Positions 47,757-59,552 of a DNA stretch of 64,000 bases are shown in pieces. Source of the DNA: Halicephalobus mephisto (Eukaryota > Nematoda > Chromadorea > Rhabditida > Panagrolaimidae); contig SWDT01000001.1 of the NCBI GenBank assembly GCA_009193035.1, forward strand, positions 2,232,001 through 2,296,000, read 5' to 3'. Made by a program: the position numbers and the translations under genes. Each line of letters opens with the position of its first letter. Position 1 is the stretch's first letter. Below the pieces are notes generated by a model. The model saw only the letters and a list, made by a program, of their open reading frames with translations. It made no database searches and was not told the origin of the DNA.

Positions 47757-50521
47757 CTAGCACTCGTCATCATTGAGACTGAGCTCATACCCGGCAATCC
47801 TAGCAGTTTCTATGAGAGATTCATAAAACTCGTCTCTTTTTGGAATTCCAATAAACTGAATCGGCTTCTTTTTGGTTGTCAACTTAAGCTCGAGAGATTT
47901 ACTTGTCCCTGGCATTAGACTGAATGTTTTGATTGTTCTTATCTAGAAAGGACTTGTTTAAAAATAACGACAACCAGTGATTACCTTTTTCACAGAAACA
48001 ATATCACTAAAAGGAATCTGCAGCATCTCACGAAATCCATCCTTAACTTTTTGGTATCGAAACCCGATCATTCTAAAAGTGCACGTTTAGAAGTAGCACG
48101 CAAAGGAACTTTACTTTTCATTCAGGACAATCGTCCCTGAAGCCATGCCCCGAGGGAACGGTCTTTCTTTGTCAATAATAACACAAGAACGAGCTGAAAA
48201 CACATGATGTGATTAGATGAAATAAAACAAACACAAACTGAGCATGAACATATCGTCATTGTAGTCCCCGTCAGAAACAGAAAGCTCGTCTGTGTCCTCT
48301 CCATTCTGATCTTCCGAATTTAAACTCCTGAGTTTTCCGGGATATTCATCTCTCTTCATTGGAGGGGAGTCTGAGGAGACAGAAGAAGTCATGGTGGATT
48401 GAAAGGGAATGACTCCAATGGACTTTCTTCGAGCATCCGAACTGATTGTCAGCGACCCGAAAGCACTCTTCGATTTCCCCAAAATTTCATGTCCGTTTTT
48501 ATTTTCTGCTCTCAACAAATCCGGATTTCCAAGACTTCTTTTCGAAGCGGATAGAGACAGATTATGAAGCTCGGGGTCATCTCGAGAAGTAGGCAATCTG
48601 TCGTAGAAGTAAACTATAATGTCAAACATGTGTTGAAGCTTCGGGAATCGGTGGAAAAGATAGGTTGTGATAAATGCCTTCCCACCCATCATAAATCCTA
48701 TGAAAACCAAACAAATGCTGTTGGAGAACATCATAGAAGAGACGAAAAAGAAAGTGATCAATAGAAAAAACTTAAAGGTGACGTGTGGTTTTTTCCACGT
48801 GAATAATCTGAAAATTAGAGTCACACAGTTATATTGTCTTAAACTTACGCTTTGGCTTTTTCGAGCAAATCTGCAATGAAAGTCAATAAAATCTGAGCCC
48901 TTCTGGCAACATCAAAGACGAGTTGTACTCCAGCTAGGTCCAGTTTCTTCAGCGACGTTTCCTTTCTCGGCAAAAAATAAAGGCCAAAATTGATCTCTTT
49001 GTGCTCAGCAAAATAGTTCAGAATTAGTTGTAGTAGTATTGTGAAGAAGAAAAGTGAAGCTAACCATCCACGATAGACAGAGTACATGTAAACGAAGAAC
49101 ACAGCAAGAGAAGCGATCGGGTTCTTCCAGATAAATAAATCTCTTAAGCCCGCAATGATCTCCAAATAAGGATGGCATTCAATCAGACAGCGTTTGATGT
49201 CTCTACGTAAATTGTACGCACTGAGATTAGGGTTGTCTGGGAATGCCTTAGTCTCCCTGTCTTCATTAGTTTCAGAAAAGGCATCTAGAACATCGGCGTA
49301 GAACTCGGACCATTGATGTCGTAGGGACTTTATAAACCCCGTTTTACCCTGGTTTTCGTTAAAGTTACCCACGTTGTTTTCAGCAGAATCAGGGTTTCCA
49401 ATAATTAGCGAAGGCACAGCCACGGACTTGGCCCTATTCCTCAAAAATAAGACCGATGAAGGTCGATCGCTAAAAAACAAGCACTTAGTAATTTTGAGCA
49501 AGTATTAATCAACTCACTTTTTTGAATCTGTAGCTATTTTTACGGGAGATGGTGATTCAGGCCGATCTATATCTGATATCAGGGAAACTGAAAACAAGGA
49601 GATGTACTGTAACTTGGACCTGAACGACTCAAAGAATCTCCTAACACCATACATGACTTGATTACTTTGAAAAATGACTCACTAATATCGTAATTCTGTT
49701 TCAGCATGTTGATTAATTGTGCATCCAAGACAGACAGTTTATCGTAGGGTTCTGGAGGAGGTGAATCGGTGTGGTTTCGGAAGAACGGAATGGCACTAGA
49801 GGGTCTCCCTTCCAGTTCTTCAGATAAAGAAGAACAAGGCTGTTCCATACTAAATCAGGACCAGAATTATTAATACGACTACTAGCAGGTTTACTTCCAA
49901 GATGCTCAAACAATGAATTGTTAAGTGCAGTAGAAACCAAAAGAAAGGAATCCTGGGGGTCACGTCTTCCAGAAAACTAGCAAGTCAATTTTGGAAACAA
50001 AAAATGGCTTGAATGCTCAATTCCCAAAGGTGGCTTTCGCCATTCCGGATAAAAACGGATAAACGGGCTTGCTTACATTTTGCAACTGGTAAAAACAAAA
50101 GTTTCACGTTTCAAATAATAATAGAGCTCACTTTTGAAAATGAAATAAAACTAAAAAGAGGGTATCCAAGAGCAAATATCGGAATTTAAGAATTGTAAAT
50201 CTGACTTACCGAAAAGCAGATTTAACATTTCGTCGAAAAAGTCTTTTCGCTGCCATCATCTGAAATGTTCGATGTAAAAAATCTAATTACAATAATTAAA
50301 TCGATTTTGATTTCTGAAGAACATCGAAAGGATGTAAAAAGATTTATTTTGTTTAAAGAATATAAGCTCCAACAAATACAAAATAAAAACCAAACGTCTC
50401 CGCTGATCCCGATCGATAGACCAAAAACAAACTTTATTTTTAGTGTTGTAAATTTACTGTATTTTACAGCCTTTTCAAAAACCTGGAATTGAGGAGTTTT
50501 TTGCACTTGATCCTGATCCAT
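47757..50521 (-). CDS. GRAMD4: GRAM domain-containing protein 4 homologue
   Basis: Membrane protein of mitochondria/ER whose mammalian form promotes apoptosis downstream of E2F1. Core exons 49683-49849, 49518-49587, 48849-49469, 48239-48807, 48115-48193, 47985-48072 and 47757-47942; two upstream exons (50468-50521, 50210-50259) fit in phase and give 627 residues (human 578). Hydrophobic stretches lie at about 232-268 (LAVFFVYMYSVYRGW) and 327-372, in a layout matching GRAMD4 (FDVARRAQILLTFIADLLEKAKALFTWKKP resembles its DVAQKAQNLFGKMADILEKIKNLFMW, key residues shared). A Ser-rich loop precedes a C-terminal GRAM domain about 510-610 (GTIVLNEK, RTIKTFSLMPGTSKSLEL, RDEFYESL). If the upstream exons are not used, the start is ATG 49848 (MEQPCSSLSEELEG). 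Confidence 0.85.
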
Positions 50522-53390
50522 TATCCGGTCGAGTGGTTGTTAAAAAACAAAAAACATACATTTAATAAATACCCGGAGGACAACACTGAATCTGTTCGAA
50601 TTCATTAGAATCAATTTGGTTCAGCTTCTACTCTTTGGCTTCAGCAGTGCGGAACAGAATTTTCTCTCTTAGTCATGTTTTCCGATCGACACCCATGCTT
50701 CCAAAAACAATGGATATTTCAGGTTTTGACATTTGGCCCTATGTGAGAAGAAATTTTCGATGAACTTCCTGATTTCCATTTGAACTCGTTCACTCGTCAA
50801 AACTGGCCCGATAAAGATCTCTTTCAAAAGCTTCCCTCAACCTTTAGCTAAATTTTAGAAGATGTAATCATTCATTTCTAAATGAACCGACTGCAACCGT
50901 GTCTGAAAGAGGGAAATCCAACAGCTATTATTTCCCATTAATCAAGAGAATGAGCAGAGGTCTTGTCGGAAAAATGAAACGAATATAAATACGAAACGGC
51001 TTTCAAATCTAAAAAATGTTTTAATATTCATTCTCCACAATGATGCTGCCCATGTTACCCACAGGAAACATTGCTGTCACCTTAGGGAGTCCAGTTGAGG
51101 ATTCCTGAATTCTCATTTTTAGCACTTGGGAAAAAGGACAATAAAATTGTCTCTAAAATAAGAGCTTTGTTCGAAACAACCTTTGCAGTCTGTAGACTTT
51201 TTCCTTTCGTATTTAGCACATCATTATCTCGTATTCGTTGACTAACGACGAAAAACTTCCGGACATCATGCCATTCTCCAATATGAATTGCTTAAAACCG
51301 GAGGTGGTCAAAAAGTGTCTAGAATATAGTTAGTACTTCTTTCTCTATCTCGAACTAAAATGAAAGTTATTAATAATGATTTATGCAAACTGAATTTTTC
51401 TCCTTTTCCGCCGTTCATTCCTCTCCAGAACCATGTTTCTTGCTTAAATCCGGAGAGTACCGAAAAGGAAAGTACATAAGTGCAAATTTAGGGAGCAATC
51501 ACCATCTTTTGTTGAATGAATATTTGCTTGTTGCTCGTTATGGCCCTCTTCCATGCTATCGTGAAGAGTTTTGTTTCCTCGTTGTTTGAATTCAAAATTA
51601 TTATGCGCGAAAGTGTAACTCTGAATTTCAATGACTGAAACAGGCTCGTGTTTATGGGCTATGTATTACGTGCCGCCGGTTTTGAGGCCTCTATAAGCAT
51701 TGACAGCGTGGTCAGTTGTTCATCAACTTAGAAAGTATTAAGACAGATTTACACTTTTTATTTTTTCCATAATCTCTCCTTCTGAAAATCATCAACAGCC
51801 ATGTTTGAAAACACTTGAGGATGTTTCAAGTTTAACTTGAGGTCAAACAGAGTATTTATTTATCTTGCATTAGCCTCTGAAATGAGTCTATGCTTTTTTC
51901 GCGGCTCCTGAAGGCTTACTACAGCTGTCGCTGCAGCTTTCTTTTCCTATTCAGAGTAAAAATACCCTGCGCATTAAAGTCTATGTTGTTTTATTAGTTT
52001 CAGCAGATTATTTCGGACATTATACAGCTTAACCTAGGGCCTAGGTTAATGGTCCGTTGCCAGGATCGTCGAATACGATTCCCATAGGCTTTCTCACAGT
52101 TGGATAATTAACAATGTCGTAAATTTTTACCTATAGACCCACTCCCGGGGGAGTTTAGTACTATTTTTTCCGTTTCAACATGTGTTTTAAAATTTCTCTC
52201 ATTACTGACACGACTCATTTCTTTTGGATTCTTTTCTAAAATATGGGTCTTCGATAGCCTGAATAATGTTCTTGTCTCCCAGCCCTTTTTCACTTACAAA
52301 GACGGAAATGAATATTTAAGCCTTTCGGATTTCTAGTCTGTTTTTAATGTTAAATTTCACCAAATATATGAAAAAAAGAAAATTTAAAACTCTGGACGAT
52401 CGGTATTCAGAGCATTTTAGAAACCTAATTAGCTTTCCGGCTTCATAGTTGAACTTGCGCGAAGTCAATTTAGCTTCAAAAGAATATATAATTAGGTACT
52501 TTCCTTCCAGAACCTTGTTTCAAGATTATTCAAATGTGAGACGATTGTCAAAACTCCCTTTTCGTCTTGCAGCTGAAAAGTAAGCAATAGGCCAATTCTT
52601 TCACCGTGGATGCTTTTTCTCACGATATTCAACACCGTTGTTCGTTCCCAGTCGTGAGTTGATGCCACTCGCGCTAGTCTAGAAGCAAGTGAGCTTCAGC
52701 GAGAGGTTGTTTCGTCCCACTCTCAATAACGTTGCTAGCTTGCCGAAAATGACCCTGGGCAGACCTGGGCCGACTTCCTTTAACACAATCGCGTCCGCTC
52801 GAGAACAATGGTGTGGATTCTTGATGGGTTTTAAAGTATTATTTTGGCAGAAACTTGCAGAAGAATAAGTGTATCTTCTGTTTTCTATCGTGAGGGAAGT
52901 TTGAGACTTGTCATTGTCATATTTCAATCAGTAGCCATCAAGTTTGTCAACCGATCTTGAGTAGTTGACAACTGACGGAATTTGTCAGTCGATTGAACCC
53001 CATTAGTCAACCCTCTTTATTGGTTTTCATCACAAATTCTGAAATGGGATAAGGGTCTTGCTCAAGGAGAACAAAGTAAACCCAACCTTATACATAATTG
53101 ATAATTCTTTGCTGCCTCTAGCGATTGCTGTCCACGGCCATGTTTTACATTCTCCCCCTATTGTCTTGCTTGAGGTTTTTTGCAAACATGATAACCCTTA
53201 TACTGCGTGAAAAAGTTGACTTTCCGCTTATTTACTGATTTTTCCAGGCAAGAGAAATCTGACTCACTGTGACGTAAACGTCCTTGGCCATTTACCCGAG
53301 TATTATGATGTGCTAAGTAGAAACCACGGGATTGAGATGATCAAGTAGAATGTCAAGGAGGTTCTACTTCAGATTCGTCAAAAGAAAAAC
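50522..53390. other. Intergenic region, 2.9 kb
   Basis: Between GRAMD4 (leftward) and the Ly6-like gene (rightward). Open frames are under 85 codons and none joins to a recognised protein. It includes a 21-bp palindrome at 52029-52049. Confidence 0.45.
52029..52049. repeat. 21-bp near-perfect palindrome
   Basis: Arms TTAACCTAGG (52029-52038) and CCTAGGTTAA (52040-52049) flank a single G. Seen directly. It could be a dimeric transcription-factor site or chance; nothing else marks it. Confidence 0.6.
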
Positions 53391-54050
53391 ATGCGCGTTG
53401 ACGAAATTACCGTCCTCATCCAGGTCTTTTTGATCGGGAGTATACGGTCTGTTCAAGGGGCAGTGAAATGCTACAGTTGTATGTCTAGGTACTACGGGAT
53501 GGCCTGGCAATTTGCTGGGTACTCTAGGATTTACATGGAGCCCAGAGCCTTTACGGATAACTGTCCTGATCCCTCGAGGAGAGGAGCCGAAGTGCCGTAT
53601 GTTTACTGTGATGACCACTCCAACTGCGTTACTCTTGTGGAAGATTTGCAAATAGGTAATCCACATCGACTAGACCAACTAAGAAATCGATAATTACAGG
53701 AGTGGGTGCCAGAGGCTACATCAGGGGCTGTTGGTCTTCCATTTTCATCTGGGGCTTTAACAGGACCGGAGCTGTTGGAGCTCTTAAGAGTCAGCAATTC
53801 TGTCGAAACTTTAATTTGACGCAAATGTTATCCGGCGGAAGAGCGTATGAATCGAAAATACAGTAAGATTTTTTAAATTCCCGGCTTTTAATAAACAAAT
53901 TATCTTTCTAGTGCTTGTTCCTGTGCCGGTAATCTCTGCAACGGCCTGCCGCTTCTAAACAGAGCTCAAAGGTATTTCTCCTTGAGTAATGCAGTTATAT
54001 TTTATTGTGCTCCAATAATTATGCATTTCACGACCAGATTTATTTTATAA
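53391..54050 (+). CDS. Ly6/uPAR three-finger protein, probably GPI-anchored
   Basis: Secreted or surface-tethered Cys-rich protein. Exons 53391-53655, 53700-53862 and 53912-54050 give 188 residues. Signal peptide about 1-23 ([16 protein letters not shown]). The mature protein opens with CYSCMS, typical of the Ly6 fold, and closes with [11 protein letters not shown], the CxCxxxxCN signature. The C-terminal [13 protein letters not shown] stretch is hydrophobic and would suit a GPI signal, though it is short. One NLT glycosylation site. In worms such proteins (ODR-2-like, HOT family) act in neurons; which one this matches is not known. Confidence 0.85.
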
Positions 54051-54110
54051 TGCAAAAAGTCCCTGTGTACATAAAAATTCCAATTTACAGAAAGTAATAA
54101 AACTGGCTTA

Positions 54111-54515
54111 TCAAACACAACGGTCTTCCAAACAGTTGGAGATTTTTTTGTATTCTTGTTCATCAAAGGTTTTGTAAAGCAATATCGCAGTTCTTCCTAT
54201 GTGAATGTGGATAAAGTTCTTAGAATCAACGGACACGTAGGATCCAAAGGTCTTCCCCACGACGCACTGCCAAGAAGCTCCATGGGCTTTGTCGAAGTAC
54301 TGTTTCAAGAATCTGGCCATCTCGGCTTCGCTAGAGAATTTCTAAAACAGTGATTATTTACCTCCGGTGGTTTTACGAAGACAACTAACCGTCAGAGCTA
54401 GCCAACTAAGATCACAAGCTTCCTGAAGAACATCGTCCTCAACGGAAGCATGCAGAACTTCAGCTTCATCGACTTCTGTATCTTTAGTAAAAGGGTCATT
54501 GTTGTATTTAGACAT
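54111..54515 (-). CDS. LC8-type dynein light chain
   Basis: Dimerising hub that stabilises dynein and many other complexes. Exons 54390-54515 and 54111-54341 give 118 residues, longer than canonical LC8 (89) because of an acidic N-terminal extension ([19 protein letters not shown]). The core [36 protein letters not shown] matches LC8 [21 protein letters not shown] and YFYLGQVAILLFKS in pattern. The start at 54515 is preferred because GGCCAG, an acceptor-like site, sits two bases before it; an in-frame ATG at 54569 would add 18 residues. It lies tail-to-tail with the Ly6-like gene, 60 bp apart. Confidence 0.85.
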
Positions 54516-56511
54516 TACTGGCCAGGAAATGCGGGATGGTTCACATCCTAGTGATTTTAAATTTAACATTTCTTTTAAATCTCGCCGCCCTCAAATTGAA
54601 GTGGAAAAAAACTTAAAATTTAGTTCTTGGACAAAGTTAGTCCTCAAAAACCTGGTATAAAATTAGCTCCTGTCGAATTTAATCTAGACACAAAATATAG
54701 TCGATGTTTTCTGCTAGTGGAGTAAGTAGGCCAATTCAGGAAATATTTATGAAAAATGACTGAAAGGTACAGGCTAAGACAATAATACAAGTGGGATTGT
54801 CGTGTCTCGGAAAATACTTGAAACGATATATATCCGTAACACCCCAGCATTAGTCATCTTTTGTTTTGCAGGTTGCAAAGATCTATCGCAGTTTTTGCCC
54901 AAAAATCAAGTGTTCGAGAGCAAATACAAAAGATTCACACAAAAAATGAAGAGTTCTTGAGAAAATAAAAAACACAACTCAGATCAAAGCTCTAAACCTG
55001 GACAAAATCAAAATTCTGATCACGTTTAAAAATAGACTATAAAAAGAAACCAATAAAAACATTGTTCATTACACAAAAGAATGACTTAATAAACAAACAT
55101 AAGCCATCCTCTTGACAATACTCGAATGCACAAGGAAGATGTCCGCTTCAGAGCAATTGACACGAATTTTTTCCGAGAGATTGTGGTCTTAGTGATCAAG
55201 AATGTTAGAAACAATTCCTGTAGTTTAGCACTAAAAGCATATGACGTGAATACAGAGATCAAGTCAAAATTCACTGCTGGCTAAGGATCAAATACACAGG
55301 GGTGGGTTTTGGACGTTTACAGCGAAAGTTCTTCTAATAAGGTGAAGAATCACAAGTATTGCATCTTGAATCAAAATAATACAGGGCTATCTTATAGTGG
55401 GGAAAAACTAATGAATTTCAAATGAAATCCTTGTGTAATTAAGAAAGAAATACTTGAAAGATAACTGAAGATTTATAAACTTTCCTCAGTTGTTTCTTCT
55501 AATGAAACCCTCCTTAAATGCCTTCGACTTTGTCCAGCTGGGAAAATTAGAAATCTTTTTTCAAGTTCACTTAATTTAATTCCAGAAAGTAATTGCTAAT
55601 CACTATCATTACCCAACTTAGTCAATCATGATTCTTCCATAACACCACCTATTTTTGTTCCTCGAAGCTTTAACAATTTCACATAAAACACGAATAACTA
55701 ACATTTATTAGGAACAAATTAATACTTGTAAAGTTTGAATATAAAAATAACAAAATCAATAGTTGGTAAAGTGAATGTCGTCATTCAACAAGTTATTGTG
55801 AACTATATATAGATCTGTTTTTCACGTTTCTTAATTTACAGATGTTGTCTTACGGTATACCAACTATGACTCTTATGTTCACCTGTCTTGTATAGTTTTT
55901 CTAGAATTATTGGCAAGAAAGTTAATTATTTGCACAATGGAACTGAAATGATCTCTCAACATGCAAATTTCTGATGACAAACAAGAGCCTCTAATACTCA
56001 AGTATGAGTAAAACATTTACCAGAATAAGCTGCATCCTACAATTACTTGTAGTTAAGATTATTTTATCGACTTCCTATCACCAATATAGACTTATTTCTT
56101 GCAAGATAAGTATAATGTATAGCAGTACCTCATTTGTCCACTTCCATAGAAAATTATGGGACACGTTAATGTTTCAAATAGCCAGTTTATTTAGAGTTTA
56201 AGTAAAATGATACTAGTAAATTCACAAAGTAGCAATTAAAATGTATTTAGAAAAAATAGATGTTAATTAATAGCAACTATTATTGTAAACTTCCTGATCA
56301 ACCTTGCTAGAAACGGATTCTCAAGTTTCGAATTTGAACTTTTATCACGAATTCGCTTTTCCACTCGAGAGTGTGCGAGTTGCTTTCTTACTAGTTTATA
56401 TTTCTTTTTTATCTTCCAGATCTACTGGTTCCGTTTCTGTTCTTTATTTGCATTTTTCTGACTGTTTTGGAATACAAAGTAAGTTATTTTTTAGGAATTT
56501 TATATGAAACT
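54516..56511. other. AT-rich intergenic region, 2 kb
   Basis: Between the dynein light chain start and the 3' end of the 7TM receptor, both minus strand. Only short frames and A/T runs. Nothing supported beyond the possible longer start of the light chain at 54569. Confidence 0.45.
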
Positions 56512-57601
56512 TTATAACTGCTTGATTAAAGTTGGACCAGATGTAGTTGTAAAAAGTTGCACTGATTGAGGCTCTATCTTAGGTACGAAGCATGGGAATA
56601 AGACTTCCTGGATAGCTGTGCTTGAGAACAGCAATGCCCAAGGTGTTACGCAGTAAAACAAGTCGATTAAAGGGTAACTCAAGTCGTAGGAAAGTAGGAC
56701 GATGTTGTTTCCATCGAATAGTGTTCCCACACAAGTCATTACTTGCTTTGCTGTGTTTAAGATCAGAATTAGAAACACAACCAGTCCACAAATTAGTAGT
56801 CTGAGTTCTATGAGTTTCTTTTTGTTGATCCCCTAAAAAGTTCATATATGGATTATTTGCTTTAACTCGGACATGAACTGATATCCATATATCAATTGAT
56901 GTTCATACTTACATATTTCACCATATCTTGGGAGCATTTGAGTAGTGTGACACTGTAGAGAATTGTGCACAGGATACTCGCAGTCAACGAGAAGGCTCCA
57001 TCGATGTAAGCAACGATGTTGGTGGATACCGAGTCCTGAATGAGACGGAGTGCTTGTTGTGTGACGTTGTATTCATAAACAATGATAAAGTTGTAGTTGA
57101 AAGCTATGGGGATCGTTACTGTTAGTGGGATAAGGTACTGCAAAGCACGTAGAACCCATATTTTCTTCGATGTCCAAATCTAATTTTTATTTTGTTTCAT
57201 AAGGAAGCTGAATGTGTAATGAAACTTACACTTTCGTAATTTGTGACCCGAAAAACAGCAGATAATCTATTGGCTGCGAAATACACCTGCCCAAAATAAA
57301 TTGCTATTTTAAGGTAATAATGGATGAAAGTCGAAAATCTAGGCACATAATCCCATGCCGCACTCTTCTCTTTGAACCAACCATCGAGATATCCATATTT
57401 CCTGCCCCTGTAAAGAATAAGAAATTCCGCGAACATGATCCATTCTGCTATAGCTTGTGAAATTACGAGTTTGAAGTAGGAACTGTTTAGGGCCTGTACT
57501 GTCTTTCTTTTCCATATAATTAGGAACACAATGGTAATGTACAGTATCATGCTAATAAACGAAATTACAACGAATGGGATTTGCCAAGTAGGAAGTGCCA
57601 T
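56512..57601 (-). CDS. Serpentine 7TM receptor (nematode chemoreceptor-like)
   Basis: Predicted G-protein-coupled receptor of a sensory neuron. Exons 57230-57601, 56913-57179 and 56512-56832, all joined in phase 0, give 319 residues. Seven hydrophobic segments can be traced: FVVISFISMILYITIVFLII, FKLVISQAIAEWIMFAEFLIL, FIHYYLKIAIYFGQVYFAA, LQYLIPLTVTIPIAFNYN, IDGAFSLTASILCTILYSV, LLICGLVVFLILILNT, and SYPLIDLFYCVTPWALLFSS. The intron positions and short loops suit nematode serpentine families such as Srg, but I cannot fix the family. It is head-to-head with KTI12, 169 bp apart. Confidence 0.82.
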
Positions 57602-57770
57602 TTTGCTTACCGAGAATGACTGAACTTTGGTAATATCATAATCTTAAAGTAGCTTTGCAGTTAAGTACCGCCTATTTAATGGCATATTTTAAATATGTCA
57701 ATTTCGGAAATTACTTTGCTCCGTTACAATCATGTGTCAAGCAAGCATTAATACCCTGTGATTATTTCAG

Positions 57771-58761
57771 ATGCCGATGGTTATCATTACGGGTCTTCCT
57801 AGCTCGGGGAAATCCACAATTGCTCGTAGAATTGCCGATGTCATCAAAGATAAACGCGCTGAAGCACAAGTAACGGTTGTGACAGATGAGGACTTTAGTG
57901 AAGGTCCTATACGCTCACTTTATGGTAATGTTTTAATGGTAGGTTGTTTGTTCTTGTGAACTCAGATTAGTACGTATTCTGAAGGAAAAGCAATGGAGGG
58001 CAAAACAAAGGAGGACGATTAGTCAGCTGTTGCAGAAGGATGTGGTGATATCAGATAATATGAATTACATCAAGGGTTATCGCTACGAACTCTATTGTCT
58101 TTCTAAGAACAGTCATCAGAAGAGCATGATTGTTTTTGTTGCAGCCGAGGTGGATACGTGCAAATTCCTGAACAGTATGAAGGAGGAATCTGACCGGTTA
58201 GTTTTTAATTCTTCACCAATTTCTGATCTCGATTGATTTCTAGATACACAGATGAGAAGATTGATGAACTAGCTCAACGTTACGAAACTCCGAATCCAAA
58301 CGACCGATGGGATTCTCCATTAGTCAAAATTGAAGTTTCAAAAGAAGAGGGTAAACTTCCGAAAACGATTCAAATCGACTTTGACCTTATTCTAGACTAT
58401 TTATTCAGCGTTTGTTTCTAGTTTAGGTAATTATTATTGATTTCAACGTTTTTAGAATGAAAAAGTCAAACCAAATGATTCCACTGTCCCCAAAGCTGAG
58501 CACCAGGTCGATAAATTGAATCGTATGCAAATTATCACCCAAGACATCATTCAAGCCATCATACAGAAACAGTCAACTAGTCTGAGTCTTGGGAAGATCG
58601 TTGTTCCTCATTCTAATAACCTTTACACCTGTAGGAAACTTCTGACGATGCCTCAGTTGATCCGTGCTAAAGCCCAGTTTCTCCAAGTTCTCAAAACTAA
58701 TGAAGCTATAGGAATAGATGCTGTTGGAACTCATTTCGTAGAATTCCTGAACACTTTATGA
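57771..58761 (+). CDS. KTI12: KTI12, Elongator-associated P-loop protein
   Basis: Partner of the Elongator complex in modification of tRNA wobble uridine. Exons 57771-57924, 57971-58196, 58244-58409 and 58456-58761 give 283 residues. Walker A GLPSSGKST is at about 8-16. Family hallmarks: NMNYIKGYRYELYCLSK (the SLNYIKGYRYELYC block), ETPNPNDRWDSPLVK, and a C-terminal MPQLIRAKAQFL helix matching the family LSRLRRQFI end. The exon 2 acceptor is TTAG at 57970, since the earlier CAG at 57964 would put a TAG in frame. PSTK is related but lacks the Kti12 NYIKGYRYELYC form. Confidence 0.9.
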
Positions 58762-59552
58762 TATACTGGATTTGTTCTCTTTTGTTGATTTTTCGTTACA
58801 AAGAAAACAAGTTGATTTTAATCTCTGAAGTTCTGCAAAAACACTTGAACGAAAATGTTTAAAAAGTAGGCGGTGACGAATGAATCTTTTTAACCATTAG
58901 ATGCTTAAAATCCTTCATCGAACGGCGTTCGGAGTCAATGATTCCTTGCTGCTTCTGATTCATACAAAATTCCTGAGAAAACTGCAGATCTATGAAAAAA
59001 CAGCCCATGCTGCAGAGAGCGTTCCACGACCGTGACCATCCACAGCGCGTCGTCTTTTCGATATCCAAAGTATAAAAGCTTGTCTATAGAAAGATGCCTT
59101 ACGATATTCGGAAGAAACCAGTGCCTCCGATCCTGCTTGAGACAAACTCGCGTCAGACTAACTCCATTCTTTCCCTCATTGTCGATTGTTCTTTTGACGA
59201 ACTTTAATCATTTGAAAACTGCCTTTCCATATCCGCTTGTTTTCCGTTTTCAAGGTCTAGAATTTTCTGTTCCTTGAAACTTTTTGCTCCTTTATCCACA
59301 ATAATGAACTTTGTTAAACCGCGATCAATTTAAAAACAATTGTCCCAAAACGAAAATCTTACATATCAGCTACGTTACTGTAGTCGAAGAATAGCTGTCT
59401 GTTGGAAATTAACGTTTATTTTGTTTATTATTATTGTTACTGTTGTTTTTTGTATTACTGTTGCCTATTGAAGAATAAGATTCTCCTTTCCGATTCTGTA
59501 TATTTTTCTTACCGAGGTGCTGTAAATGCTAATTTCAGCCTCCCCGTCGGAA
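58762..59552. other. Gap with possible small minus-strand exon
   Basis: About 790 bp. A minus-strand stretch from about 58979 down to 58859 reads as a coding-like C-terminus after a TTTTCTCAG acceptor (EFCMNQKQQGIIDSERR, ending SSPPTF and a stop). I could not find convincing upstream exons. The collagen promoter should also lie here. Confidence 0.35.

Noticed and set aside
50222..50521. Single 99-codon minus-strand frame read as one gene
   Set aside because: Only its first 18 codons look coding; a donor there and a later acceptor fit better as upstream GRAMD4 exons.
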